Assembly (NCBI RefSeq): GCF_001653755.1
Contig: NZ_CP015125.1
Coordinates: 2,985,501 to 3,049,500 of the forward strand
Source: Dokdonia donghaensis DSW-1
Lineage (GTDB): Bacteria; Bacteroidota; Bacteroidia; Flavobacteriales; Flavobacteriaceae
Reading direction: 5' to 3'
Length of the DNA stretch: 64,000 nucleotides
Positions 18,729 through 26,211 of the stretch are shown in pieces; position 1 is the first letter of the stretch, and each line of letters starts with the position of its first letter. Under the pieces are notes generated by a model. That model made no database searches and was not told the origin of the DNA. It was given only the letters and a program-made list of their open reading frames with translations. The position numbers were made by a program, and so were the translations under genes.

Positions 18729-19568
18729 AACAGTATCGCCTTGTTGTAGCTGTGCAAGAGTATCAATGCTAGGTTGTGCAATCTGAAGAATACGAGGATA
18801 CCCTCCTGTAGTCTGGCAATCACGCATTAATACTATTAATTTACCCGAGAGAGTGAGCTGCACCGTTCCTGGAATTACAGGGCTCGTCATTATGCCCTCT
18901 AGTTTATTATATACTGGCTCTTGGAGCTGGATGGCCATTCTGTTCCAGAGTTTTGAAACGGTAAATAGCTGTTGTAAGAGTTGCTGCTGTTTGTAATCCA
19001 GTAATGTATACTCCGGCCCCTTATACGCTTTAATGGTGTGAACCCTACCCGCACTGGCATATGCATATTTATATTTTATATGCGCACCTTTTGAAATATC
19101 ATACGTACTAATACCCAACGAGAATGTATCCCCATTTCTAATATGATTATTAGGAGTTATGGGTGTATACCAACTCTTACTGTTAAGAGTGATTGCAGAT
19201 TCTATACCACCGCCAAAGGCTATATAGCACCTAGTTCCCTGGCTTATTTTTGAGGTAATAAGAGTTTGTGATGCACGTGCGAGAGTTGGTACACCTATTT
19301 TTACAGGCTGCCCATCGAGCGTAGCTTTAACGTGAGCACCTGTAATTACAAAATATGTGTCTTGATAATACTTTATAGTAGGCCCTACTAGCGTGCATTC
19401 TAGCATCGCTGCATCTTTAGTATTGTTAAGAAGTGCATTTGCCTGAAAAAAAGAGTGCCTATCCATAGCTCCACTTTCTGGCACCCCCATAGCAGCATAG
19501 CCAGTACGACCACCATCTTGCACAGTCGTAAAGAAACCTTTATTAATTATCTCTACTCTAGCGTTCAT
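18711..19568 (-). CDS. pxpC: 5-oxoprolinase subunit C (biotin-dependent carboxylase-like domain)
   Basis: A 285-residue protein of the KipA/AHS2 (urea amidolyase-related) family. With PxpA and PxpB it forms the ATP-dependent prokaryotic 5-oxoprolinase, which opens pyroglutamate to glutamate. Family features visible: N-terminal VEIINKGFFTTVQDGGRTGYAAMGVPESGAMDRHSF, which carries the G-R-x-G and P-x-S-G-A-M-D elements, and C-terminal DCQTTGGYPRILQI. Its ATG lies inside the end of pxpB (11-base overlap), so the two are translationally coupled. The 3' end overlaps the convergent small gene by 18 bases. It is the last gene of the Nramp-pxpA-pxpB-pxpC unit. Confidence 0.93.
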   Translation of the reverse strand: MNARVEIINKGFFTTVQDGGRTGYAAMGVPESGAMDRHSFFQANALLNNTKDAAMLECTLVGPTIKYYQDTYFVITGAHVKATLDGQPVKIGVPTLARASQTLITSKISQGTRCYIAFGGGIESAITLNSKSWYTPITPNNHIRNGDTFSLGISTYDISKGAHIKYKYAYASAGRVHTIKAYKGPEYTLLDYKQQQLLQQLFTVSKLWNRMAIQLQEPVYNKLEGIMTSPVIPGTVQLTLSGKLIVLMRDCQTTGGYPRILQIAQPSIDTLAQLQQGDTVLLSVT

Positions 19569-20232
19569 AAACTTTATACTCTTCTAGTGTAATTGCATAA
19601 AACTTTATGGAGTCTCCAGCTTTAAAAAGTGATTGCGGGTTTTTATTGATATCAAATAATTGAACCGGCGTACTTCCTATTACGTGCCACCCTCCTGGAC
19701 TTCGTTGAGGGTAAATACCCGTTTGTGCACCACCTATAGCCACACTACCCGGTTGTATAAATTGTGATGGTGTAGCCTTTCTTTCTAAATGAAGTTTACT
19801 ATCAAGCCCATCTAAATATGGGAATCCTGGTAAAAAGCCTATAAAATATACTGAATATACTGGTGATGTATGTAAGGCTACAACTTGGTCTACTTTAAGA
19901 TTTACTTGTGATGCATATTCTTCAAGATCTGGAGCTACTTGACTATTGTAACACACCGGCACTTTATGTAATACTCCATTAATACCTATACTCTCTATAG
20001 ATGACTCTAATATTTCTTCTACACTAGCTCTAACGGTGTCATATCGACCTTCTAAAGGTAGAAGAAACTTTACCAATATCTCATTATAGGTAAACACAAC
20101 CTCAACCGCTGGTAAGGATTGTAGTTGTTCTTTTTTACATACAAGCCATTGTAATAAATCTTGTGAAGGTTTTTCTGCTACTTGTATTAACATAGCATAC
20201 TCGCCTAGTCTTGATATGGTAAAGTTATACAT
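19558..20232 (-). CDS. pxpB: 5-oxoprolinase subunit B (KipI/AHS1 domain)
   Basis: A 224-residue KipI-family subunit of 5-oxoprolinase. Diagnostic segments are TSPVYSVYFIGFLPGFPYLDGLD, RKATPSQFIQPGSVAIGGAQTGIYPQRSPGGWHVIG (conserved P-x-G-S-V-A-I-G and S-P-G-G-W) and a C-terminal beta strand. I use ATG 20232; the GTG one codon upstream abuts the pxpA stop and could also serve. It overlaps pxpC by 11 bases, giving fixed stoichiometry with its partner. Confidence 0.92.
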   Translation of the reverse strand: MYNFTISRLGEYAMLIQVAEKPSQDLLQWLVCKKEQLQSLPAVEVVFTYNEILVKFLLPLEGRYDTVRASVEEILESSIESIGINGVLHKVPVCYNSQVAPDLEEYASQVNLKVDQVVALHTSPVYSVYFIGFLPGFPYLDGLDSKLHLERKATPSQFIQPGSVAIGGAQTGIYPQRSPGGWHVIGSTPVQLFDINKNPQSLFKAGDSIKFYAITLEEYKVYER

Positions 20233-20235
20233 CAC

Positions 20236-20967
20236 TTATACGATTTGTATCCCTTCTGAGTGTAGTTGCGAGCGAAGTGCACGCACTATGTCTATGGCAT
20301 TTTCTGTATCGCCGTGTACACATATTGTATCAACTTTAAAGGGTAATATGTGACCCTCTAGTGATATCAAATTATCTTTCATAATCATAGGTAAAACGTG
20401 AGCAACCACATCTTGCGCATTATTTAAGACCCCCTCTGCGTGTGTGCGTGACACAAGGGTATAATCTTGATGGTATGATCTGTCTGCAAAGCCTTCAATA
20501 ATGGTGGTTAAATAGGGTTTTGCAAGTTTTGCAATTACAGATTTATAAGGCACATAAATTGCGAGATTTTCATCTACACTACGTATCGCTTCAATGATGA
20601 GCATTGCTACACCTTTGTCTATTGCTGCTTGATTATACAATGCCCCGTGCGGTTTTACGTGATGTAAATGCTGACCATTTTCTTCGGCAAGATGTTTGAG
20701 TTTTGAAATCTGATCAATTATAGATTCTTTAAGTACATTATCTGAGATTTCCATTATAGATCTACCAAAATTGTCCTTGTCTGGATAACTGGGATGTGCA
20801 CCTATTTTTACATTATACGCTTTCGCGAAAGCGAGCACCTCTCTCATTACATCCTCATCACCAGCGTGACCACCGCAGGCTATATTACAAGAGCTTAATA
20901 AGGGCATTAAAAGAGCCTCATTACCTACTCCCTCTCCTACATCACTATTTATGTCTATCGTTTTCAT
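20236..20967 (-). CDS. pxpA: 5-oxoprolinase subunit A (LamB/YcsF family)
   Basis: A 243-residue LamB/YcsF protein, the PxpA subunit of 5-oxoprolinase. The family N-terminus IDINSDVGEG, SCNIACGGHAGD, IGAHPSYPD and HHVKPHGALYN (metal and substrate residues) are all present, as is VCVHGDTENA near the end. The start is ATG 20967, which overlaps the stop of the Nramp gene as ATGA; the longer frame up to 21021 only reads the end of that gene. An iterated palindrome encodes LAFAKAY in a helix of the protein. By family knowledge the complex handles endogenous pyroglutamate formed from glutamine and glutamate damage. Confidence 0.94.
   Translation of the reverse strand: MKTIDINSDVGEGVGNEALLMPLLSSCNIACGGHAGDEDVMREVLAFAKAYNVKIGAHPSYPDKDNFGRSIMEISDNVLKESIIDQISKLKHLAEENGQHLHHVKPHGALYNQAAIDKGVAMLIIEAIRSVDENLAIYVPYKSVIAKLAKPYLTTIIEGFADRSYHQDYTLVSRTHAEGVLNNAQDVVAHVLPMIMKDNLISLEGHILPFKVDTICVHGDTENAIDIVRALRSQLHSEGIQIV
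20818..20833. repeat. iterated palindrome copy 6, in pxpA
   Basis: Perfect 16-mer, read on the minus strand in the frame giving A-F-A-K-A. Confidence 0.9.
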
Positions 20968-22190
20968 AGTATACCAAAAACTTTGAGAATTGTGCGTGCT
21001 CCTAGCATAAAAACCACACACCAGATAATGACAGAAATAACATTCTGTACAATAGAATTTGTATCACGCCCCATCACAGAACGTTTATTTACTATCCAAA
21101 TTAAATATGCAGCAATTACCGGTAATAAAACTCCATTTGCCACTTGGGCAAATTGTATAATCTCAACTGGGCTATAGCCTACAGACGAAAAGAAGACCCC
21201 CAGCACCAATATAGAGATCCATATTACTCTAAATCTGGTAGCCTTAAGATTAGACTCCCACCCCATACAACCTTGCACAACATATGCTGCGGCAAGAGGT
21301 GCTGTAATTGCAGAGGTTAACCCTGCTGCTCCTAATCCCAAACCTATAAAATATCTTGCATAATCGCCAAACAGGGGCTCTAAACTTCTTGCAAGATCAC
21401 CAGCATTTCTTACCTCTCCTGCTTGTATAGCAGCTGCACAAACTATAATAGCCATACTCACCAGCCCTCCTAAAACTACTGCCACAATAGTATCTCTACG
21501 AGCAGCAGGTATTGCTTCTTTACCACTCCACTTTTCTGACACAAGAGAAGCGTGTAAAAATAAATTATAAGGCACTACAGTAGTACCTATTAAAGCAACA
21601 ATAGTTAATAAACTCTCCTCTGGAAATGAAGGAGTAAAACTTCCTTTTAAAAGTGCTATTACATCTGGCTTAGTCATCACAGCTGTGATTAAAAAAGCCA
21701 AACTCATAATAATTACAAGCGTTACGAGTATTTTTTCTAACACCTTATAATTACCTATAAATAAAATGATAGCAGCAAGTATACCAAGTGAGATACTCCA
21801 AGCATTAAAGGTTAAGTTACCTATAGTAAACCCTCCTGAAAGTCCAAGAGCTTCAATACCTAAAACTCCACCACTAAGGTTTCCTGCTTCATAAGCAGCA
21901 TTACCCAGTGTTATAGCAGATAACATAAGCCCTATGGCAAAAGCTTTAAATGTTTTATTTGAAATTGTTTCTCTTATTACTCCTGCTAGTCCTTTACCAG
22001 TTACAAGACCTATACGCGCAGCCATCTCCTGTAGTATGATGGTAGCAATAATTGAGAGAAGCATAGCCCATAAGAGTGTAAATCCATATGTTGCTCCAGT
22101 TATTGTACAAACCGTTACGGTACCAGGACCAATAAATGCTGCTGCAACAAGCACTCCTGGGCCTGATATTGTCTTTCTTTTAATTTTCAT
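20964..22190 (-). CDS. Nramp-family transporter lacking the metal-binding motifs
   Basis: A 408-residue integral membrane protein with about 11 transmembrane segments, aligning with Nramp/MntH over its whole length (GPGVLVAAAFIGPGTVT in helix 1; LIGTTVVPYNLFLHASLV in helix 6). In canonical Nramp proteins the transition metal is held by Asp and Asn of DPGN in helix 1 and Met (with His nearby) of MPH in helix 6. Here the same places read GPGT and VPY, so Asp, Asn, Met and His are all missing. It overlaps pxpA by ATGA and so is coupled to 5-oxoprolinase. A role in importing pyroglutamate or a related small substrate by the LeuT-type fold is inferred. Mn or Fe transport looks unlikely. Confidence 0.85.
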   Translation of the reverse strand: MKIKRKTISGPGVLVAAAFIGPGTVTVCTITGATYGFTLLWAMLLSIIATIILQEMAARIGLVTGKGLAGVIRETISNKTFKAFAIGLMLSAITLGNAAYEAGNLSGGVLGIEALGLSGGFTIGNLTFNAWSISLGILAAIILFIGNYKVLEKILVTLVIIMSLAFLITAVMTKPDVIALLKGSFTPSFPEESLLTIVALIGTTVVPYNLFLHASLVSEKWSGKEAIPAARRDTIVAVVLGGLVSMAIIVCAAAIQAGEVRNAGDLARSLEPLFGDYARYFIGLGLGAAGLTSAITAPLAAAYVVQGCMGWESNLKATRFRVIWISILVLGVFFSSVGYSPVEIIQFAQVANGVLLPVIAAYLIWIVNKRSVMGRDTNSIVQNVISVIIWCVVFMLGARTILKVFGIL

Positions 22191-22225
22191 TATTTGCAGT
22201 ATATATACTGCGTCAAGATAATGAA

Positions 22226-23761
22226 CTATGGCAGTTTATTAATAAAATGCACTCTAAATATCGTACCCTCATCCTTTTTACTATCTACAGAAATCTGGTC
22301 ACCCATATCTTCTATTTGATTCTTTGTCATAAAAAGTCCCAGACCTTGAGCGTCCTCATTGTGATGAAAAGTCTTGTACATCCCGAAGAGTTTGTCTCCA
22401 TATTTCTCTAGATCTATACCTACTCCATTATCCATTACAGATAATGTAATATCACTTGCGGAGGTAATCTCTGCAGATATAAAGACTTTAGACTGTCTTT
22501 CTTTATCACTGTACTTTATAGCATTTGAGATCAAATTAAATAAGATACTCTCAAGATAAGCTGCATTATAATTAATCTGTATATCGTCTGGAATATCATT
22601 TATAATAACTACATCCTTCTCCTTAATTTGGGTTTTAAGATTATTTAATGCACCGTTTACATAATCATTTAAAAAAAGAAGTTTTGGAGTCTCTTCAAGA
22701 TTCTTGTTAGAGGTTGCGATTTCATTAAGATTATTTATAGTACTACTAAGACCAGCCGAGACATCATTGAGATAGTTTGATAATTCTAACTTTTCTTCTT
22801 GTGTGTCAGCCATATCGATAAGCTGCAGTATATTTTTAAGATTTCCCGCGTGGGTTATAAGATTGTGAGACACAATGAGTGCAAAGTTTTTGAGCCTACT
22901 ATTATGACTTTCTATAAGCTTATTTTTTTCTAAAATAAGTTGCTCCCTATGTTTTGACTCTGTAACATCGGTATGTGTACCTATAACTCGCATCGGGTTA
23001 CCAGAATCATCCCACTTTACTACCTTACCTCTATCTTGTATCCATTTATAACTGCCACTGGTAGTAAATACTCGATGCTCATTAAAATAATAAGGAACCT
23101 CACCTTTAAAGTGATCTTCTATATCTTTATAATACATCTCCTTGTCATCAGGGTGAACTTGATTGTTCCAGGTATCTTCGTGAGGATCTATACTCTCACG
23201 AGCTTTTTCTAAAAGACTCAATGACTTGTCAGAATAAAATACAGTCCCTTTTTCAATATCCCAATCCCATAACCCTAAATCTGAACCTTTAATTGCAAAC
23301 TCATAACGCTCCTTCATTATAGCATACTCCTCTTCTGTAGCCTTTACATCTGTGATATCAGATACGTGACCTATCCAGTTTGTGCTAAACTCAGAAGAAC
23401 GCTCAGGTGTTGCAAGAATTTTTATCCAGCCACTTCTACCAGATTTGAGAGTGTATCTACACTCAAGTTTAAGTGGAGTTAATTCTTCAAAAGACTTTTT
23501 ACCTTTTGAAACAAGTAATTTTTGATCTTCTGGATGTATACTTACATAGGCAGATCTACCATCTTTCAAAAGATCGTGAACATTTAAGTCGTAAAGCTCC
23601 ATAGCGTTATGACTTACATAAGGAAAATTGAACTCCTTAGTAATGTGATTAAAATTTAAATCAAAAAAGAAACCTTCTAAATGATTCAAATATTTTTCTA
23701 AACTTTGCTGAGACTCATTAGAGGGTTTACCAAGATTTTGAGCGTTTGTATTATGAATCAT
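22226..23761 (-). CDS. PAS-domain sensor histidine kinase
   Basis: A 511-residue soluble kinase with no transmembrane segment. PAS domains occupy about residues 25-140 and 145-275 (the second contains FAIKGSDLGLWDWDIEKG and the PAC end MRVIGTHTDVTESK). A dimerisation/phosphoacceptor helix has FALIVSHNLITHAGN, where His replaces the usual S/T-P context, and an HATPase domain follows (N box NLISNAIKYS, G1 DNGVGIDL, G2 GLGLFM). There is no receiver domain or adjacent response regulator. It ends 35 bases before the Nramp gene and could share its transcript. The signal is unknown; the sensing domains are cytosolic. Confidence 0.88.
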   Translation of the reverse strand: MIHNTNAQNLGKPSNESQQSLEKYLNHLEGFFFDLNFNHITKEFNFPYVSHNAMELYDLNVHDLLKDGRSAYVSIHPEDQKLLVSKGKKSFEELTPLKLECRYTLKSGRSGWIKILATPERSSEFSTNWIGHVSDITDVKATEEEYAIMKERYEFAIKGSDLGLWDWDIEKGTVFYSDKSLSLLEKARESIDPHEDTWNNQVHPDDKEMYYKDIEDHFKGEVPYYFNEHRVFTTSGSYKWIQDRGKVVKWDDSGNPMRVIGTHTDVTESKHREQLILEKNKLIESHNSRLKNFALIVSHNLITHAGNLKNILQLIDMADTQEEKLELSNYLNDVSAGLSSTINNLNEIATSNKNLEETPKLLFLNDYVNGALNNLKTQIKEKDVVIINDIPDDIQINYNAAYLESILFNLISNAIKYSDKERQSKVFISAEITSASDITLSVMDNGVGIDLEKYGDKLFGMYKTFHHNEDAQGLGLFMTKNQIEDMGDQISVDSKKDEGTIFRVHFINKLP

Positions 23762-23904
23762 AAGGTCCAGATTTTAGTTAAAATACTCTTAGCTATTGAA
23801 TTGTATTATGATTTACATAAAATTATTCAAACACTTCATAATGTATAAAATTACTTTTTCTATCTACAAAACGCTATTTAATTTTACTTTATTATTCGTT
23901 AAAA

Positions 23905-25443
23905 CTATCCTAACCAGCCATCTCTATCTAAACTTCTGTATTGTATTGCCTCAGAAATATGAGTACCCGTTACGACTTTTGAAGCTTCAAGATCTGCAAT
24001 CGTTCTTGCTACTTTTAAAATACGATCATATGCTCGTGCAGAAAGATTTAATCGCTCCATAGCCGTTTTAAGTAAATCTTTAGATGCGTCATCTAGTGCA
24101 CAATATTTACGTATTTGTTTCACATTCATCTGTGCGTTATAGTTTGTTTTCTCGCTTTCGCGAAAGCGGTCTACCTGCAACTCTCTCGCTGCCGTAACTC
24201 GTTTACGTATATCTGCACTAGACTCTGCCTTAGTCTCATCACTTAGTTTTTCAAAAGGAACTGGTGTCACTTCAATATGAATGTCAATACGGTCTAATAA
24301 TGGTCCAGATATTTTACTCAAATATCGTTGCATCTCTGCAGGACTGCTCGTTACCGGTGCGTCTGGGTCATTAAAATAACCTCCTGGGCTAGGGTTCATA
24401 CTTGCCACAAGCATAAAACTAGATGGATATGTAACCGTAAATCGTGCTCTTGATATCGTTACTTCTCGATCTTCTAGCGGCTGTCTCATCACTTCAAGAA
24501 CAGACCTTTTAAACTCTGGCAATTCATCCAAAAATAAAACACCATTGTGAGATAACGATATCTCACCAGGCTGAGGGTAAGCTCCGCCCCCTACTAACGC
24601 TACATCAGATATAGTATGATGTGGACTTCTAAAAGGTCGCTCGCTCATTAAACCTTGATTATCTTTTACCCTACCTACTACCGAATGTATTTTTGTAGTT
24701 TCTAGCGCTTCTCGCAATGACATAGGTGGTAAAATACTGGGTAATCTCTTGCTCAACATTGTTTTACCAGATCCTGGAGGGCCTATAAGAATAATATTAT
24801 GACCGCCGGCGGCAGCAATTTCCATACAACGTTTTATAGACTCCTGGCCTTTTACATCTGCAAAGTCAAATTCTGGATGTTCTAGACTTTTATAAAATTC
24901 GGCGCGGGTATCTATTACGGTTGCTTCAAGGGGTACATCTTTATCAAAAAATTGTATCACCTCGCTTATATTCTCTACTCCATAAACCTCAAGACCATCT
25001 ACTATGGCTGCTTCTTTTGCATTCTGCGCTGGAAGTATAAATCCTTTAAAGCCCTCTTCACGGGCTTTTATTGCGATAGGTAATGCTCCTTTTATGGGTT
25101 GCAAGCCACCATCTAGAGATAGCTCTCCCATTATCACATACTTATCTACCTCGTCACCTTTTATTTGCTCTGTTGCGATGAGAATTCCTATTGCGAGTGA
25201 TAGATCATATGCAGATCCCTCTTTGCGAAGGTCTGCCGGTGACATATTAAGAATAAGTTTTTTTCCTGGTATTTTATAGCCGTTATTTTGAAGTGCTGCG
25301 GCAATACGATAGCTACTTTCTTTTATAGCATTATCTGGAAGTCCTACTAGATGGTATCCTACACCTTTATCTACATTTACCTCAATAGTAATAGTTGTAG
25401 CATCCACACCAAAAACGGCGCTTCCATAAACTTTTGTGAGCAT
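23905..25443 (-). CDS. comM: YifB/ComM-family Mg-chelatase-like AAA+ ATPase
   Basis: A 512-residue protein. It has the N-terminal ChlI-like domain of the family (YGSAVFGVDATTITIEVNV, GLPDNAIKESSYRIAAAL), the AAA+ core with Walker A in LIGPPGSGKTMLSKRL and Walker B in GVLFLDELPEF, RSPHHTISD, and the C-terminal Mg-chelatase domain (NYNAQMNVKQIRKYC, LSARAYDRILKVARTIADL). ComM is a hexameric helicase that promotes branch migration during natural transformation in gamma-proteobacteria; its role in flavobacteria is presumed similar. An iterated palindrome inside it encodes DRFRESE. The length is normal for the family. Confidence 0.93.
   Translation of the reverse strand: MLTKVYGSAVFGVDATTITIEVNVDKGVGYHLVGLPDNAIKESSYRIAAALQNNGYKIPGKKLILNMSPADLRKEGSAYDLSLAIGILIATEQIKGDEVDKYVIMGELSLDGGLQPIKGALPIAIKAREEGFKGFILPAQNAKEAAIVDGLEVYGVENISEVIQFFDKDVPLEATVIDTRAEFYKSLEHPEFDFADVKGQESIKRCMEIAAAGGHNIILIGPPGSGKTMLSKRLPSILPPMSLREALETTKIHSVVGRVKDNQGLMSERPFRSPHHTISDVALVGGGAYPQPGEISLSHNGVLFLDELPEFKRSVLEVMRQPLEDREVTISRARFTVTYPSSFMLVASMNPSPGGYFNDPDAPVTSSPAEMQRYLSKISGPLLDRIDIHIEVTPVPFEKLSDETKAESSADIRKRVTAARELQVDRFRESEKTNYNAQMNVKQIRKYCALDDASKDLLKTAMERLNLSARAYDRILKVARTIADLEASKVVTGTHISEAIQYRSLDRDGWLG
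24153..24168. repeat. iterated palindrome copy 7, in comM
   Basis: Perfect 16-mer, read as R-F-R-E-S on the minus strand. Confidence 0.9.
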
Positions 25444-25856
25444 TAGCTTTATAATTTGCTTAAATATAGGAAAGTAGATTGAAAGCTTAAAACACTATCT
25501 CCTTATCGTGATTATAATATTAATCTGGGATACAGCTATTCTTTACGCTTAACTAGCAAATACTGCTTGCTTGCTGAAATATCTTTCTCATCTATATCCA
25601 CAAGTTTCTTTACATTAAAGGCTGAGTAGTTCTAATGAAGTAATACGAGTAACGAAATTTCTTCGTTACATTATTAAAACTCAAATTGTAAAAGTATAAT
25701 TCTACAGGGATAGCCTTTTACTTTACTTGAAATTTGTTTATAATTCTTAAAAGAACAAATTTTTAGACTTAGTCATACATATAGGGGCAAACACCCCTAC
25801 TTTGAGAATGTATAGCATATTACATTTACTATAAATTAAAACTACGATTTGTTATA
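25444..25856. other. non-coding AT-rich stretch with two small hairpins
   Basis: No plausible gene. It holds a perfect 8-bp stem GTAACGAA/TTCGTTAC (25649-25656 with 25662-25669, loop ATTTC) and a 6-bp stem TAGGGG/CCCCTA (25782-25787 with 25794-25799). Neither is followed by a T run. The upstream end carries the comM promoter, which I could not place. Confidence 0.5.
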
Positions 25857-25975
25857 GTAAGTTTTTTAGAGTTTGCGTTTCATTTGTCATAATGCTTAGG
25901 TCACAATGAAGATTTAAACTTACAAATTTAGGGGTGAAAGGCATCCTTGCTTTGCAAGGGTGTTTTTCTTTTTTA
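25857..25975 (+). ncRNA. candidate small RNA, copy 1 of a duplicated 3' module
   Basis: The 3' module at 25924-25980 is a 57-base sequence repeated 156 bases downstream with three differences. It contains GGGGTG (25931-25936) and a terminator-like hairpin CATCCTTGC/GCAAGGGTG (25942-25950 with 25954-25962, loop TTT) followed by T5-C-T6. Upstream, GTAAGTTT (25857-25864) can pair with AAACTTAC (25916-25923), closing a long stem just before the module. The 5' end is uncertain. The U run shows the transcribed strand is plus, and no plus-strand gene follows, so a stand-alone RNA is more likely than a riboswitch. Confidence 0.5.
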
Positions 25976-26023
25976 CAAGTTGAAAATTAACTTATTAACA
26001 TTTTATTTTAAAAAAAACAAAGC

Positions 26024-26031
26024 TATATTTG
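26024..26031 (+). promoter_or_regulatory. -7 promoter box TATATTTG of the second small RNA
   Basis: Exact match to the Bacteroidota -7 consensus TAnnTTTG, placed immediately before the folded region that ends in a terminator. The -33 TTG is not clear (an AT-rich TTTT stretch instead). Confidence 0.5.
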
Positions 26032-26032
26032 G

Positions 26033-26130
26033 CCCACCTTAAGACATTAAGGTTTGGGAGCTATTTATTTAGCTATCATAAATTTAGGGGTGAAAGGCAT
26101 CCCTGCTTAGCAGGGGTGTTTTTCTTTTTT
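26033..26130 (+). ncRNA. candidate small RNA, copy 2 (three-hairpin RNA with its own promoter and terminator)
   Basis: After the TATATTTG box the sequence folds into three stems. The first is CCCACCTTAA with TTAAGG(TT)TGGG (26033-26058, 4-base loop). The second is AGCTA/TAGCT (26059-26074). The third is the terminator CATCCCTGC/GCAGGGGTG (26098-26106 with 26110-26118, loop TTA) followed by T5-C-T6. Compared with copy 1, the T-A pair in the terminator stem has become C-G, a compensatory change that supports the stem. A GGGGTG at 26087-26092 duplicates the 3' arm, so the CATCCC arm has two possible partners. It may belong to a known flavobacterial RNA family such as Flavo-1; I cannot confirm this. 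Confidence 0.6.
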
Positions 26131-26142
26131 ACAAGTAAATTA

Positions 26143-26201
26143 TTATTACATAAAAAAAGGTCTGAGATAAAATATATCTCAGACCTTTTTTTATGTAATA
26201 A
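26143..26201. terminator. 27-bp perfect bidirectional terminator stem
   Basis: Left arm 26143-26169 pairs without mismatch with 26175-26201 around the loop AAATA. The arms include seven A and seven T respectively, so it terminates the minus-strand hydrolase/dsbD operon and blocks plus-strand transcription from the small-RNA region. Confidence 0.92.
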
Positions 26202-26211
26202 CTCCTTTATA

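Noticed and set aside
20968..21021. 18-codon N-terminal extension of pxpA
   Set aside because: It only re-reads the end of the Nramp gene; the family start IDINSDVGEG and the ATGA overlap fix the start at 20967.
25924..26136. Riboswitch controlling a neighbouring gene
   Set aside because: The only downstream gene is on the opposite strand; the modules end in their own terminators.
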